DNA from: Siphonodentalium dalli
Lineage: Eukaryota > Mollusca > Scaphopoda > Gadilida > Siphonodentaliidae
Assembly (NCBI GenBank): GCA_032622095.1
Contig: CP136062.1
Span: forward strand, 228,978,578 to 229,042,577
Length of the DNA: 64,000 nucleotides
Reading direction: 5' to 3'
Positions 10,176 through 21,910 of the stretch are shown here, one piece after another. The translations under genes and the position numbers were made by a program. Each line of letters begins with the position of its first letter. Positions within the stretch are counted from its first letter, which is position 1. The notes below the pieces were generated by a model, which saw only the letters and a list, made by a program, of their open reading frames with translations, made no database searches and had not been told where the DNA came from.

Positions 10176-10745
10176 AAAATAAAAGTGTCAATGACACTGT
10201 AGCTCAACTTAGGTAGGGGAATAATTTAATGGTTCACAGTAAATGGAGGAATAGGAAAGGTGTTACTTGAAATGTCTAACCTGCATCAAAGGATTTAGTG
10301 ATGCAAAGAGTAAAATACAAGATGGCTGCTGGCGGCCATGTTTTTTGGCCAATTGACCCCAAAAGGACTCGTTCCCATCTGCGTGTCATTGTTAACATCC
10401 ATGACAAATTTAATGAAGATCTGACCAAAACTACGACCTACAAATTTCATGATCAGACGAACAGTACGATCTGTAGACCGTGCCAATGGATTGAATTTTG
10501 AAATCCAAGATGGCCACTGGCAGCATTGTTTTTCTGCCGAATGACCCCAAAATTACTCGTTCCCATCTACATGTCAATGTTAACATTCAAGACAAATTTA
10601 ATAAAGATCAGACCAAAGGTATGACCTGTAGCCCGCATGAAAGGATTTAGTCATGCAAAGAGTAAAATCCAAGATGGGTGCTGGCGGCCATGTTTTTTGA
10701 CAGAATGACCCATAAACGACTCTTTCCCATCTACATGTCATTATT
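10176..10745 (-). mobile_element. Tandem-core element copy 1 (reverse, truncated)
   Basis: The family's conserved end (AGTGTCATTGACACT and GTTGAGCTAC) lies here as its reverse complement at 10176-10200. It is followed by about three diverged core monomers with the landmarks CAAGATGGC, TTGGCC and TCGTTCCCATCT, all reversed. The other terminus is missing; sequence after about 10745 is unrelated. The family is described at 21911-23380. Confidence 0.75.
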
Positions 10746-10860
10746 ATCATCCTTTCATCTGATATATCTCATTTTATTGAGATGTAAGTAAATTTGATAT
10801 GTGAGTTTCTCAGCCCAAAATACAGATAGAGTTCAAATTTGATCCATTTTTATGTTTAGC

Positions 10861-11420
10861 CATACCATAGTATGGTAAACATAGTGTCGTTGTCCGGATT
10901 GACCACTCGTCGTTAGTCCGTCCGTCCGTCCGTCTGTCTGTCTGTCTGTGTCTGTCTGTCTGTCTGTAGACACTTTATGCATGGTGCGATAACTCGAACA
11001 ATTTCTATCCGACCGGAACCAAATTTTGTATATGGGTTTCTCAGCCCAAAATGCAGATCGAGTTCGAATATGGGTTTGATCCGAGTTTTTTATACAGAGT
11101 TATGGCCCTTTTTCGACTTTGAATTCATGCATGCTGTCATAACTCAAACAATTTTTATCTGATCTGAACCAAATTTGGTATGCGAGTTTGTCAGCCCAAA
11201 ATACAGATCGAGTTCGAAAATGGGTTTAATCCGATATTTTTTATTTGAGTTATGGCCCTTTGACATAGAATTCATGCATGCTTCTATAGATCAACCATTT
11301 TTCAACTGATAGGAACCAAATTTTGTTTGTGAGTTTATCAACTAAAAATACAGATCGGGTTCGATTATGGGTTAGATCTGATATGTTATACCAGAGTTAT
11401 GGCCCTTTTTCAACTAAGAA
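10861..11420 (+). repeat. Dispersed repeat with ~147-bp internal tandem units
   Basis: It begins at a palindrome around TACCATAGTATGGTA, followed by a pyrimidine-rich microsatellite (TCCG)n/(TCTG)n at 10917-10970. Three units with spacing about 146-149 bp follow (landmarks CATGC, ATAACTC, ACCAAATTTTG, CAGATCG, GAGTTATGGCCC). A shorter diverged copy with the same opening and first unit lies at 14022-14260. Confidence 0.7.
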
Positions 11421-12530
11421 TTGAACAGATTTGAGTTTTTGATAACCCAGGTAGATTACAATTAACTACCAGTAATACCAGCTTAACTGCAATAGATGTG
11501 TTCTGAGAGACTGCAGAAGCAATGTCTTATTGAAATATATTAGTTATTTTTAGCCACTGTATATACCACATAGCATGATTCAATGGACTGTCCCATTCAG
11601 TTCTAAAGTTTTAATTGGAATAGTCAATTATTCATTTGTAGGGATGTTCTCATTTTAAATTTCAATTAATCATTCTTCTGTGATATCTCCAGGTTTCTTC
11701 TCATTCACTTGCATGGATTTCTGTACTGGTAGTTAAATATTAACACAGTCCATTGTTACTTTGTAGGGATGTTTTACAGACAGTGTTGTTTACAGACACT
11801 GTTGTCTTATCTTGGACAAAAATTAATCCTCACATTCCTTTGTTCCATGATATGATGGCATTGAAAATGATTAACCCTCTCCACACATCATATGGTTTTG
11901 ATGCTTTTCATTTTATCATTCTCCTATATTATGTCCAGGTTGATGGTGATCCACTTTTGATTTGCATGGATTTGGGATTAAAATTAAACCATTCCATAGA
12001 CACATATTATGCGATAGACAGATATAATATTATCCCTTTCACTTTGATCCAGTAAGGGTTTCAATAAATCACCAATTGAATATTCATCATTAGAGGAAAT
12101 GTCTTATTTTGAAATTCCCTCAATTGCATTTGGGCTCCAGGATAATATTAATGGTGCTGGTATTCTTGAGACTGACTTATTGTATGGGTTTCTAAATCCA
12201 ATGACATGCTTTTTATAGACTATTTTGTGTTTATCAGTTCATTAGTTTGGGTAAGATTAACCCCATTCTAATCGATTTGATAACTCAAATATTTCCATTG
12301 ATTATGTTTATAATTCTTGGCATAGTTGACGAGAACACACCCCTGACCTGCATAGTGAGGGTCATTTGGTTTATTTGCTTAAAAATATTAATATCCTCTA
12401 CCAATCCTGTTGACACAATGTGATAACTAAATATTTTTCACACGATCACTATATTAAGTGTGAATTGTTGAAACTTTTGCACTCATGGAAAGGTTGGTGT
12501 AAGGATTTATAAAATTTATAAAAAATAGCT
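11421..12530. other. AT-rich sequence without recognised gene
   Basis: One 100-codon ORF (11753-12055) has no recognised motif or splice context. Nothing else is supported. Confidence 0.4.
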
Positions 12531-12680
12531 TATCGCTATCGCCAAGGTATGGGTTAAACATCTGCCGATCGTGATCGGCCTCTCGTTTTAAACGGAGTTA
12601 TGGCTTATGGATTTTTGTATCCAGACTGAAAATAGCTGATCACTATCGCCAAGATATGGGTTAAACATCGGCCGATCGTT
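12530..12680. repeat. Degenerate direct repeat (GGTTAAACATC.GCCGATCG)
   Basis: The block ATAGCT.ATC.CTATCGCCAA followed by TATGGGTTAAACATC occurs twice about 116 bp apart. A third diverged copy, running into GATCGGCCTCTC, lies at 14645-14705. Confidence 0.6.
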
Positions 12681-12716
12681 GCGTCGGTGTGTTCGCATTT
12701 GATGCCCCTGTAATAT

Positions 12717-13206
12717 ATAGTACTAGAAGGTCACCAGACTTCATCCGGGCTTTGACCTTGAATATTCCATTTTGAAGGTCAAGGTCAAATGGGGTCACGA
12801 TTTGACCCGTCCAAAACACCCAGTGGACAAAGGTAACCCTATGTATAAAATTTCGTTGAAATACCATCAAAATTGGCGATTTGACCTTGAATTGACCCTA
12901 TTTCAAGGTCAAGGTAACTTCGCACAGGCAAATTAATATGCTTATGAGACTCCCCATACAAAAGTACCCCCACATACCATGTTTCATGGAAATCCCGTGA
13001 TATTCGGGCGTTTGACCTTGAAATTACCTGATTTCAAGGTCAAGATCACGTCGCACGGGTAAATTAATAGGCCCATGTCACTCCCCAGCCGAAAATACCC
13101 ACACATACCAAGTTTCATCGAAATCGGCTCCGCCGTTTTTGAGTCCATCGATTACAGACAGACAGACAGACAGACACACAGATCTTCCAAAATATATAAT
13201 AGATGA
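12717..13206 (+). repeat. ACTAGAAGGT...AAAATATATAATAG repeat, copy 1
   Basis: It opens TACTAGAAGGT, contains several AAGGTCAAGGTCA/TGACCTTGAA blocks alternating with CATACCAAGTTTCATCGAAA, then an (ACAG/ACAC)n tract, and ends CTTCCAAAATATATAATAG. It shares both ends with the three head-to-tail copies at 17338-19640, so these ends probably mark a mobile unit. Confidence 0.7.
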
Positions 13207-14020
13207 TTTGAGTAAGATATTGTGTGACAGTCTACTATGTAGGCCTATATGTATGCTGTTCAGTACATACATTTCGAATATCTCTTGCTTCCGTCGACAT
13301 AATACGACAGGTAGGTAATCATTTAGAAGTACTAGAAATTCTCCATCGAATGACACCAAACACGTGACGATTGGTTGAAGAAATTTAAATCCATCTTCTG
13401 TAAACTTGAAAAGAATGAAGGGGCCACAATTTCTACATTTGTCAACCGATTCACAAAATTTACTCATAAGGAAACTCAGTACATCTTATAGATACTTCAC
13501 AACCATTTTGGTTCAAATCGGCGACAACAACAATAATGAAAATTTTGTCCCTCCCCTAGCCCTGACAAATTTAAATATAAATGCAATGACTCTCGAAGGC
13601 GAACTAATTTGCGTTAGTTTATCGCCGATTGTTACGTCCCGAATCGAGATGTAAATATTTACAATTAAGCGTAGTTCAGACGATGATTTCTATGGAGTGA
13701 TATGGTAAATTTCTCTGAGATTTTCAGCGATGTTAGTAGAATGCTACATTCCCACAATAGGCATGACGCCTGAGTACTACCTTATCAGTTTTACGCACCC
13801 GAATAAGTCCATAACATGCCTTTAAGGTTAGCAAACATTATTAGCCCCACAGAGTATTTTCAATATATGCACTGTGCTCCTAGGTATCTGATTCGATCAT
13901 ATTACAGTGGTTTGTCAAGTTGTCTTGCTAATTTGCTATTATGTTTGTGGGGCTGCTGAATTGCTATGATGTTGGTTAGGTAAACTTATGTTGTTGAGAA
14001 AAATTAATGCTATTGTTATG
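13207..14020. other. No feature recognised
   Basis: ORFs of up to 129 codons on the minus strand here translate the preceding repeat. No gene or additional repeat is supported. Confidence 0.35.
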
Positions 14021-14705
14021 TGTACTCATACAATGTATGGTACACATAATGTTGACATCCAGATTGACCACTCATCAAATGTAAATGTATGTCTATCTGT
14101 AGACACTTTACGCATGGTGCGATAACTCAAACATTATCTATCTGATCAGTACCAAATTTTGTATACGTGTTTCTCAGCTCAAAATACAGATCAAGTTCAA
14201 ATATGGGTTTGATCTGATTTTTTTTTAGCAGAGTTTATAATGGCCTATTTTTTTTAGATTTAACTCCTTGTTTATAAATCATTCTAATTTTGTTATTTTC
14301 AGGTTTTTGATAAATCACCTCACCCCCTATCGTTTTTGGTACTGATCAGTTGATTGTTTTGTAAAATATTATCCTCTTTTACCCATTCCAAGTCATTTAA
14401 CCTTTTCCATTATTATGTAACTTATATTATTTTGATATCTGACATGGCATTGCAACACAAACATAGAACTGCTTACACTATGAAGTGGTGAGGCTCGATA
14501 GTTTTGATGTTATATTAACCCTACTCTTTTGACGGATAAATTCAAATGATTCATGTTCTTATGTACATTTGCCTGTACTACTTTAGTATAGCATACTCTA
14601 TAATTCACCATCAAAACTCTAAATTATGATTCCGATCATAGCCATTAACTATGGCCAAGGGATGGGTTAAACATCTGCCGATCGTCATGATCGGCCTCTC
14701 ATTGT

Positions 14706-15655
14706 AGAAAAAAGGAAAATAATGTCGTTAAATTACCTGACCTCACTGAAATGGAAAGTCATATGTTGAATAACATTGCGGGGAACACTTTTGCACTATA
14801 AGAGAATTAACACAGGCTGTAGACATTATTAGATGAATTTTCCAAGTGTCCAAAGTTTCCACCCACAACTTTTATATACATATACTCACGACATTAGAAT
14901 AAGCAAAATTAAAGTCTTTGTTTCACATAAAGAAACATTATATTGATATACCATGCAATCTCAATCAAGACTGCATGCAGTTCCGATACACCAGACATTA
15001 ATACTAGATAATATTATCATAGATTTTCACGTTACACGCGATCACCTTAACCTCTCTAAAGTAATGCATATATCAATGTACATGGCAGTTAGATTACCTC
15101 ATACACAGGACATGTATGGCCATAAAATGAGGAAATTCAATGAGCATGTGCTTTATAAATTTTAGTTGATTTTTAAAATAAATTAATTTAATTTAGAACA
15201 TCAAACCACTACTGTCCCATGTCTTACAAATGTATACCTCTACATTAGTCTTGTTAAAACATGATATACGAGTCATTTGCTAGTTCTATTGTCTTAAATA
15301 ATTTTGTGAGGTTGACACCCTGACTTTCTTCTATAATCCGTGGCCTGCAGTATTATAAGCAGTTGCACACTAATGGTTCATGGTAAATTGGTATTACTAT
15401 TTATAATGGAGTATAAGGCCAAACTTTTTTATTTTACTGCTTTAAGGATCCGCTGACCCAGTTCTCTGTGGCTGGACAAGGAAATAAAAATCAATTATAA
15501 TTTTTGTTATTATTTACACCGCTGACTGTTTCTGCTCATCAGTAACAAATTATCCAACCACATTTCAAGGATAATTAAAGATGCATAGGATCCACTTACT
15601 ATAGATTTCTCTGGCTTTAATTACTGTCACAAAAGCATGATTTTAACTACATGCA
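14706..15655. other. No feature recognised
   Basis: AT-rich. One 70-codon ORF (14953-15165) has no recognisable content. Confidence 0.35.
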
Positions 15656-15665
15656 GGTGAAAACT

Positions 15666-16843
15666 TAGTCCAAGTCTTCTCGTACTAAAACCGGCTAAGA
15701 TATTGGGATGGAGGTGCCGGTCTTTAGTCCAAGACCGCTTGTATACCAATCCTATGACACGACTTACGCCCACGATCTGTGGCGGGAATTTGTGGTGTAT
15801 TTTACTCTATTTACCTAGCAAATCAATACATTATGCTATATTCATCGGAAAGGCTTACATCTTATGGTCATAATGGTGTATAATAATCTAACTTTAATGT
15901 TAAATTACACATAGAATATTCCGGTTGATTGCCGCAAACATCGATTTGTTTCTCTGTTTGTTTACGTTTTAACCGAAAGCCGAAGTGGTCCGAATAAGTT
16001 CGGCATAATCCGCTGTTTGTTCTGGGAATTCTACTTTCCGTTTCTATATATAGCGCGGGTTTTCCGAACAAAAATGGCGAAAACCGAAAGTCCAGTTTTC
16101 TATGTGCTTTCAGAACAATTCCCGCACTAAAAACTTAATGACATAATGGAGGATCAGAACGGTAGTTTTGTTGACAATTTTCGCAAGCAACTTGTCAAAA
16201 TTGGAGCAAATTAGAACTCTTGTGTCTGACTTGCCATGCGTGTGATGTGCATTTTGACATCTGTGTTGATAAAATAATCGGAGAACCGAATCACACAGTT
16301 TCGAAATATAGTTCTTCCGTTTTAGTGGGACTTTTCAAACTTAAGGTTTAAAATTTTGTAATTCTCGTAATTTATTTAGTGTATTACATTTATATCTCCA
16401 ATGTTTAATTAATCTATTTATTATTTTATTTATTGACACACATAATTACGATTACAATGGAGAATTCATCGTAATTTGTGTTGTTGTCCAAAATCTACGG
16501 AATATTTTCAACGGAAAATGCCGAACACAGTTCGCGAGGTCAACCGAGTTCGCATATTTTTAAAAAATTGTAAACATTGAGGTAAATGTCTCTTTTCGCA
16601 TTAAATTACCGTTTTAAATTCACAACTGATGTGGGTTTCAGATAAAATAGCATGTCTTCTGCGGAAAATATCCGTTTATTGTCGCAATTGTGATATTTTA
16701 TTTCATATAATTGTGGTTTTATTTGAGCGGGTCACTAACGCTTAAGCCGTGTCATAAGCGAGCATATAGGGTCGTCTTGGACTAAACACCAGCATCGCCA
16801 TCCCAATATCTTAGCTGGTTTTAGTACAAGAAGACTTGGACTA
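15666..16843. mobile_element. Non-autonomous MULE-like element with ~110-bp TIRs
   Basis: The left end TAGTCCAAGTCTTCT is matched in reverse complement at the right end. The arms stay similar for about 110 bp, sharing the landmark GCTAAGATATTGGGATGG. The element is flanked by the exact 9-bp duplication GTGAAAACT (15657-15665 and 16844-16852). Long TIRs and a 9-bp duplication are the Mutator-like pattern. The 1.18-kb interior has no transposase, so it depends on an autonomous partner. The superfamily call rests on TIR length and duplication size only. Confidence 0.8.
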
Positions 16844-17134
16844 GTGAAAACTAAGAAGTTAGCTTGAGTGTATATGCCTCTGCCAGCAAGATACCTGTAT
16901 GTTTTCTATAAATCTTGACATCTCTTTATAATTTGAAATGGTCTTTAGAATATATTTTGTATTCCTGTGAATTTATGGTGATCTTTATGACCTGAAGTCC
17001 AATAACAGTCCACAAGGTTTCATAGATAGGAATGACAAGCTAATGAGTATTCTCAGTGTGGGTTTGCTCAAGTTACAATTTCACCGTTTATCACTACCAC
17101 TAATCTCACCATTCCCATGTGTGTATTAACCCTC

Positions 17135-17290
17135 TCTATACTAAATACTCATTGACCTGACAAGTAGATCCATTGGGAAATGTTCAGATAATAAGTTCAA
17201 CAAACGTGTTTTAAATTTATTATCTGAACATTTCCCACCAATTAATAGGAATCCTACTACACATGTATTATCTGGAGGTTACTTATTTTT
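17135..17290. repeat. Fold-back repeat sharing a motif with the 55.5-56.0 kb array
   Basis: GGGAAATGTTCAGATAATAA is followed about 20 bp later by its reverse complement, flanked by ACTAAATACTCATTGA and by AATAGGAATCCT. The same blocks in the same order occur at 55470-56000, where the left arm is tandemly amplified. Confidence 0.7.
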
Positions 17291-17337
17291 CCATAACATC
17301 CCTCCAATGAATAATGGACTTTTTCAACATATACATT

Positions 17338-18126
17338 ACTAGAAGGTGACCCGACTTCGTCCGGGCTTTGACCTTGAATTGACCATTTTGAAGGTCAAGG
17401 TCAGGTGGGGTCAAACACCAACACCCCAAAAATGGTGGAAATCGGCCCAGCGGATACCGAGAAATCGGCCCAGCGGATACCGAGATACCCTATGCATCAA
17501 ATTTCGTCCGTAAAAATCCGCCCGTTTAACCCGATTTGATTTCCACCCAAGTATATAAACGCGCCTCATATACACACGCTCATTAATTATCAAGTTTCAA
17601 CGTACAGATAAATTACCATCGGTGCCCGAGATATTGCCAAGACGTCTGAAACAGTCATATGCATCGGCCGGTTAAGCGTTAACGTGATCTAACGTTATGA
17701 CCTCTAACGACGTCATAGAAGTTACGCATTGTTTTTATCCTGATGGAAGATAGTACCACTTCTTCTTGATAATTGAGGCAGATAACTAAAACGGATACAT
17801 ACGCATTATATATCGTTGGGAAGAGGAAACACGAAAGATTCTCACAGTGTCATTATTATGACTGGCATTTTATTATTCGCGCTGTTTCGAATCGATTTGT
17901 AAGCACCGAACTCAAATGAAAGTCCCGTAACACAGCGTAAAAACAGATTTGACCTCGGCCGTGAAAAGTTGACCTTGGATCTGAAAATCAATAGGCCTAT
18001 GTCACCCCCCGGCCGAAAATACCCCCACATACCAAGTTTCATCGAAATCGTGGTCGGCCGTTTTTGAGTTCATCGATTACACACACACACACACAAACAA
18101 ACAGATCTTCCAAAATATATAATAGA
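17338..18126 (+). repeat. ACTAGAAGGTGACC repeat, head-to-tail copy A
   Basis: It opens CTAGAAGGTGACCCGACTTC and ends CCAAAATATATAATAG. It contains an internal direct repeat (GAAATCGGCCCAGCGGATAC) and nuclear-receptor-like AAGGTCA blocks. It is nearly identical to copy C at 18858-19640 along its whole length. Confidence 0.8.
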
Positions 18127-18857
18127 CTAGAAGGTGACCTGACTTCGTCTGGACTTTGACCTTGAATTGTCCATTTTGAAGGTCAAGGTCAAGTGGGGTC
18201 ACGATTTGACCAGTCCAAAACACTGCCCGGACAAAAGTACCCGACAAAAGTACCCGTCGAAATCCATTCCGGTTTTACCAGATTTGACCTCGAATGGATC
18301 ATTTTGAAGGTCAAGGTCAGGTCGGGGTCATGACCCGACCCGCCCAAAACACTCAGTGGACAAAAGTAACCCCACGTATCAAATTTCGTCGAAATCCCAA
18401 CAAAATTGGCGATTTGACCTTGAATTGACCAGATTTCAAGGTCACGTCGCTCGGGCAAATGAATATGCTTATGAGACTCCCCATACGAAAGTACCCCCAT
18501 ATACCAAGTTTCATCGAAATCCCGTGATATTCAGGCGTTTGACCTTGAAATGACCCGATTTCACGGTCAAGGCCACGTCGCATGGGCAAATTAATAGGTT
18601 TATGCCACTCCCGGACCAAAGGTATTCCCACATACCAAGTTTCATCGAAATCCCGTGATATTCGGCCGTTTGACCTTGAAATTACCCGATTTCAAGGTCA
18701 AGGTCACGTCGCGCGGGTAAATTAATAGGCCTATGCCACTTCCTGGCCGAAAATACCCCCACATACCAAGTTTCATCGAAATCGGATTGCCCGTTTTCGA
18801 GTTCATCGCGAACACACACACAGACACACAGACAGATCTTCCAAAATATATAATAGA
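18127..18857 (+). repeat. ACTAGAAGGTGACC repeat, head-to-tail copy B
   Basis: Same terminal sequences as A and C but a different interior: four or five rounds of CATACCAAGTTTCATCGAAA plus TTTGACCTTGAA and CAAGGTCA units, like the copy at 12.7 kb. The three copies are joined directly end to end. Confidence 0.75.
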
Positions 18858-19640
18858 CTAGAAGGTGACCCGACTTCGTCCGGGCTTTGACCTTGAATTG
18901 ACTATTTTGAATGTCAAGGTCAGGTGGGGTCAAACGCCAACACCCCAAAAATGGTGGAAATCGGCCCAGCGGATACCGGGAAATCGGCCCAGCGGATACC
19001 GAGATAACCTATGCATCAAATTTCGTCCGTAAAAATCCGCCAGTTTAACCCGATTTGATTTCCACTCAAGTATATAAACGCGCCTCATATACACACGCTC
19101 ATTAATTATCAAGTTTCAACGTAAAGATAAATTACCATCGGTGCCCGAGATATCGCCAAGACGTCTGAAACAGTCAAATGCATCGGCCGGTTAAGCGTTA
19201 ACGTGATATAACGTTATGACCTCTAACGACGTCATAGAAGTTACGCATTGTTTTTATCCTGATGGAGGATAGTACCACATCTTCTTGATAATTGAGGCAG
19301 ATAACTAAAACGGATACATACGCATTATATATCGTTGGAAAGAGGAAACACGAAAGATTCTCAGTGTCATTATTATGACTGGCATTTTATTATTCGCGCT
19401 GTTTCGAATCGATTTGTAAACACCGAACTCAAATGAAAGTCCTGTAACACAGCGTAAAAACAGATTTGACCTCGGCACGTGAAAAGTTGACCTCGGATCT
19501 GAAAATCAATAGGCCTATGTCACCCCCCGGCCGAAAATACCCCCACATACCAAGTTTCATCGAAATCGGGTCGGCCGTTTTCGAGTTCATCGATTACACA
19601 CAAACAAACAAACAGATCTTCCAAAATATATAATAGACTA
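18858..19640 (+). repeat. ACTAGAAGGTGACC repeat, head-to-tail copy C
   Basis: Near-identical to copy A (scattered substitutions and small indels). The A-B-C order suggests insertion of B between duplicates, or unequal exchange. Confidence 0.8.
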
Positions 19641-20745
19641 GCAGGTTAGCCCGCCACTGGCGGCATTTGTCCCATGGCTTTGTTTCAGAAACATGACATT
19701 TTTGTAATTATGTGTTTTAAATTTAATATATTTTGTTTCTGAATTGTTTTTTTTTATTTTAAATTGTTTTAATTAAATTTTAAATTGTTTTAATTAATTT
19801 TTTTGTTTCTGGCGGAAAAATTTACCCGTAGAACAATTGTTTTTCAATGAGTTAATTATTTTGTTCTTCAATGAGTTAATTGTGCTTTTTTTATTTTTTT
19901 ATTTTTACCCGATTTTTATTGTGCCTTTTTAATTTTGTTTTTCAATTTTACCCGATTTTTTTTTTTTTTTCAATGAACCTGCATGTCCATGACACTTCCC
20001 GTATTTAGCAAGTTTGAGCTCAATCGGTTCGAGTCTATAAAGGACACACACATATATATGACACTTCCCGTAGGTAGCAAGTTTGAGCTCAATCGGCATT
20101 CCCTGGAATTTCCCAGTAAATATTTAGCAAGTTTGAGCTCAATCGGTTCGAGTCTATAAAGGACACACTCATATATATTTGCCGACATTACCGTGGGGAT
20201 GCCCGTTCCTACACGCGTTTTCGATTCTATGAAGTACCCACATATATACACACATATTAATAGTAGATTGGCAGATTCCAGTAGCTTTATAACGGTATAT
20301 CTGGGGAGAAATCTGATGCTATATTCGTGATTATCTGGGATGATTTCGGTATATACCAAAGGTATATACTGTAAAAACAAAGCGCGCCATCCGTGCTCGC
20401 AGGGAATAAATTTCGAGCGATAACGTTTGCGTTCCCGTATAACTCTGCAGATGCTAATAACGTTGAATGGGAAACAGACGCTCTTTATAGAGATGCGTCA
20501 AAAACAAACGCTCATTAAATAATCACTTGATTAACCCACGCCGTGCCTTTGCGGTGATTTGAGATTGGAGAACGGGTGCTCTCAGCTTCTCTAAACCGCG
20601 ACCACGGTCATGTTGGTGGGATTTGACACTTACATAGGAAGTTTGAGCTCAATATGTACACGCGTTTTGGATTCTATGAAGTACCCACACACATATATAC
20701 ATATATACATATATATATACGAAGTCTCAAAATATATAGTATAGA
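19637..20745 (+). repeat. Related repeat with CTAGCAGGTTAGCCC start
   Basis: It opens CTAGCAGGTTAGCCCGCC right where copy C ends and closes with TCTCAAAATATATAGTATAG, an organisation parallel to the CTAGAAGG family. Inside are three copies of AGCAAGTTTGAGCTCAATCG and two of GAGTCTATAAAGGACACAC. Poly-T tracts fill 19740-19970. No coding region was seen. Confidence 0.6.
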
Positions 20746-21298
20746 TAACTGAATGGGGGAGTCCATTTATTTAGAAAATAAAATGTTAAACTCTTTGTTT
20801 CTAGATTTGTTCAATGTTATTTCATGATCTGAGCTTGTTTCAAATAATAGTACTGGATTTGAATTTTGTAATGTACATCTGAAAAACTGTTCTCTGTAAG
20901 TGACTGACAGAGAATTATGAAGACACAATTACCACCTTGTTCAAAAAAAAAATTCATTTAAGCATGTTTATTTTATTTTTTTTCCCAATCGACCCTACCA
21001 AAACAAGGTTTAAAAAATCTGTAAAGCAGAAAAATAAAAAAGTTTGGCCTAACTCACCTTTGCTGAAAAAGACACTTATATTTGTTTCTGGCCACTTTAA
21101 TCAATTATGCTATAGTAACGTTAATTTTCATTGGTAATTGATAAGTAACGTTAATTTTGATTGTTCAACGACATACATATTCAGAAAACCGAGAACATAA
21201 CAAATCTAGTGTACACATATATGCTTATCGCTTGTAAACGAGGGGTTTCATTTCGGGCTCGCTATGATGTCAATATAATTATGTTCTTCTCTCCATAG

Positions 21299-21387
21299 AA
21301 CCACTAGACAATATCACAGATATTAATGCCAGAGATATCACAAGAGAAATAGATCAGGTAGATGAAGTAACAGAGAAGTTAACACAG
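21299..21387 (+). CDS. Candidate internal exon, coiled-coil segment (joins 44114)
   Basis: A TCTCCATAG acceptor precedes the exon and CAG|GTTAGT ends it. The 89-bp exon has two bases finishing a codon, then 29 codons rich in Asp, Glu, Thr and Ile (contains DITREIDQVDEVTEKLTQ), an amphipathic coiled-coil-like stretch. It ends at a codon boundary, and the large exon at 44114 begins at a codon boundary. Joined, they read LTQ-RESCHDGRSAERSVLAVL without a break, which supports one gene with a 22.7-kb intron. Exons further 5' lie outside or are unrecognised. The link is inferred from phase and composition; transcripts would settle it. Confidence 0.55.
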
Positions 21388-21910
21388 GTTAGTTTCTCCA
21401 CAAATCCACTGAAATAATTCAGGAGAATCATCACAAAATCTGTGGAAACATTCAGGGAGTGTTGGAGGAGGTGTCAACTTGAAGGGGTCGGAATGTCAGC
21501 CCCAGTCCTATTTTCAGTGACTGGGAAAATTTGGATACTATCTGTCTAAGCCAGACTAAGTTACACAATTTTATCATAATAACCAGCACAAAATACCAAC
21601 TGATGGAAAATATACTTGTTTCATGCAGTATCTAATAGAACTATATATCAATTAATCAATCTTTATTGGAAAAAGCCCATGTTAAATCATGTTTGCATTA
21701 TCCAAATATAGACAAATAAATAAATTTTGAACATATATGTGGAGCATATAACAATTATAATATACATGTAGTTGTATGTCGACATACAGAATTACTATCC
21801 GACAAGAATGAGCTCATATTAGTTTATAGTGTCCTTATCTACTTTCTTCTTTCATAATTCAAAGGCGTGTTTAATAAAACCATGGATATGTTTTGTATCC
21901 CAATACGTTG

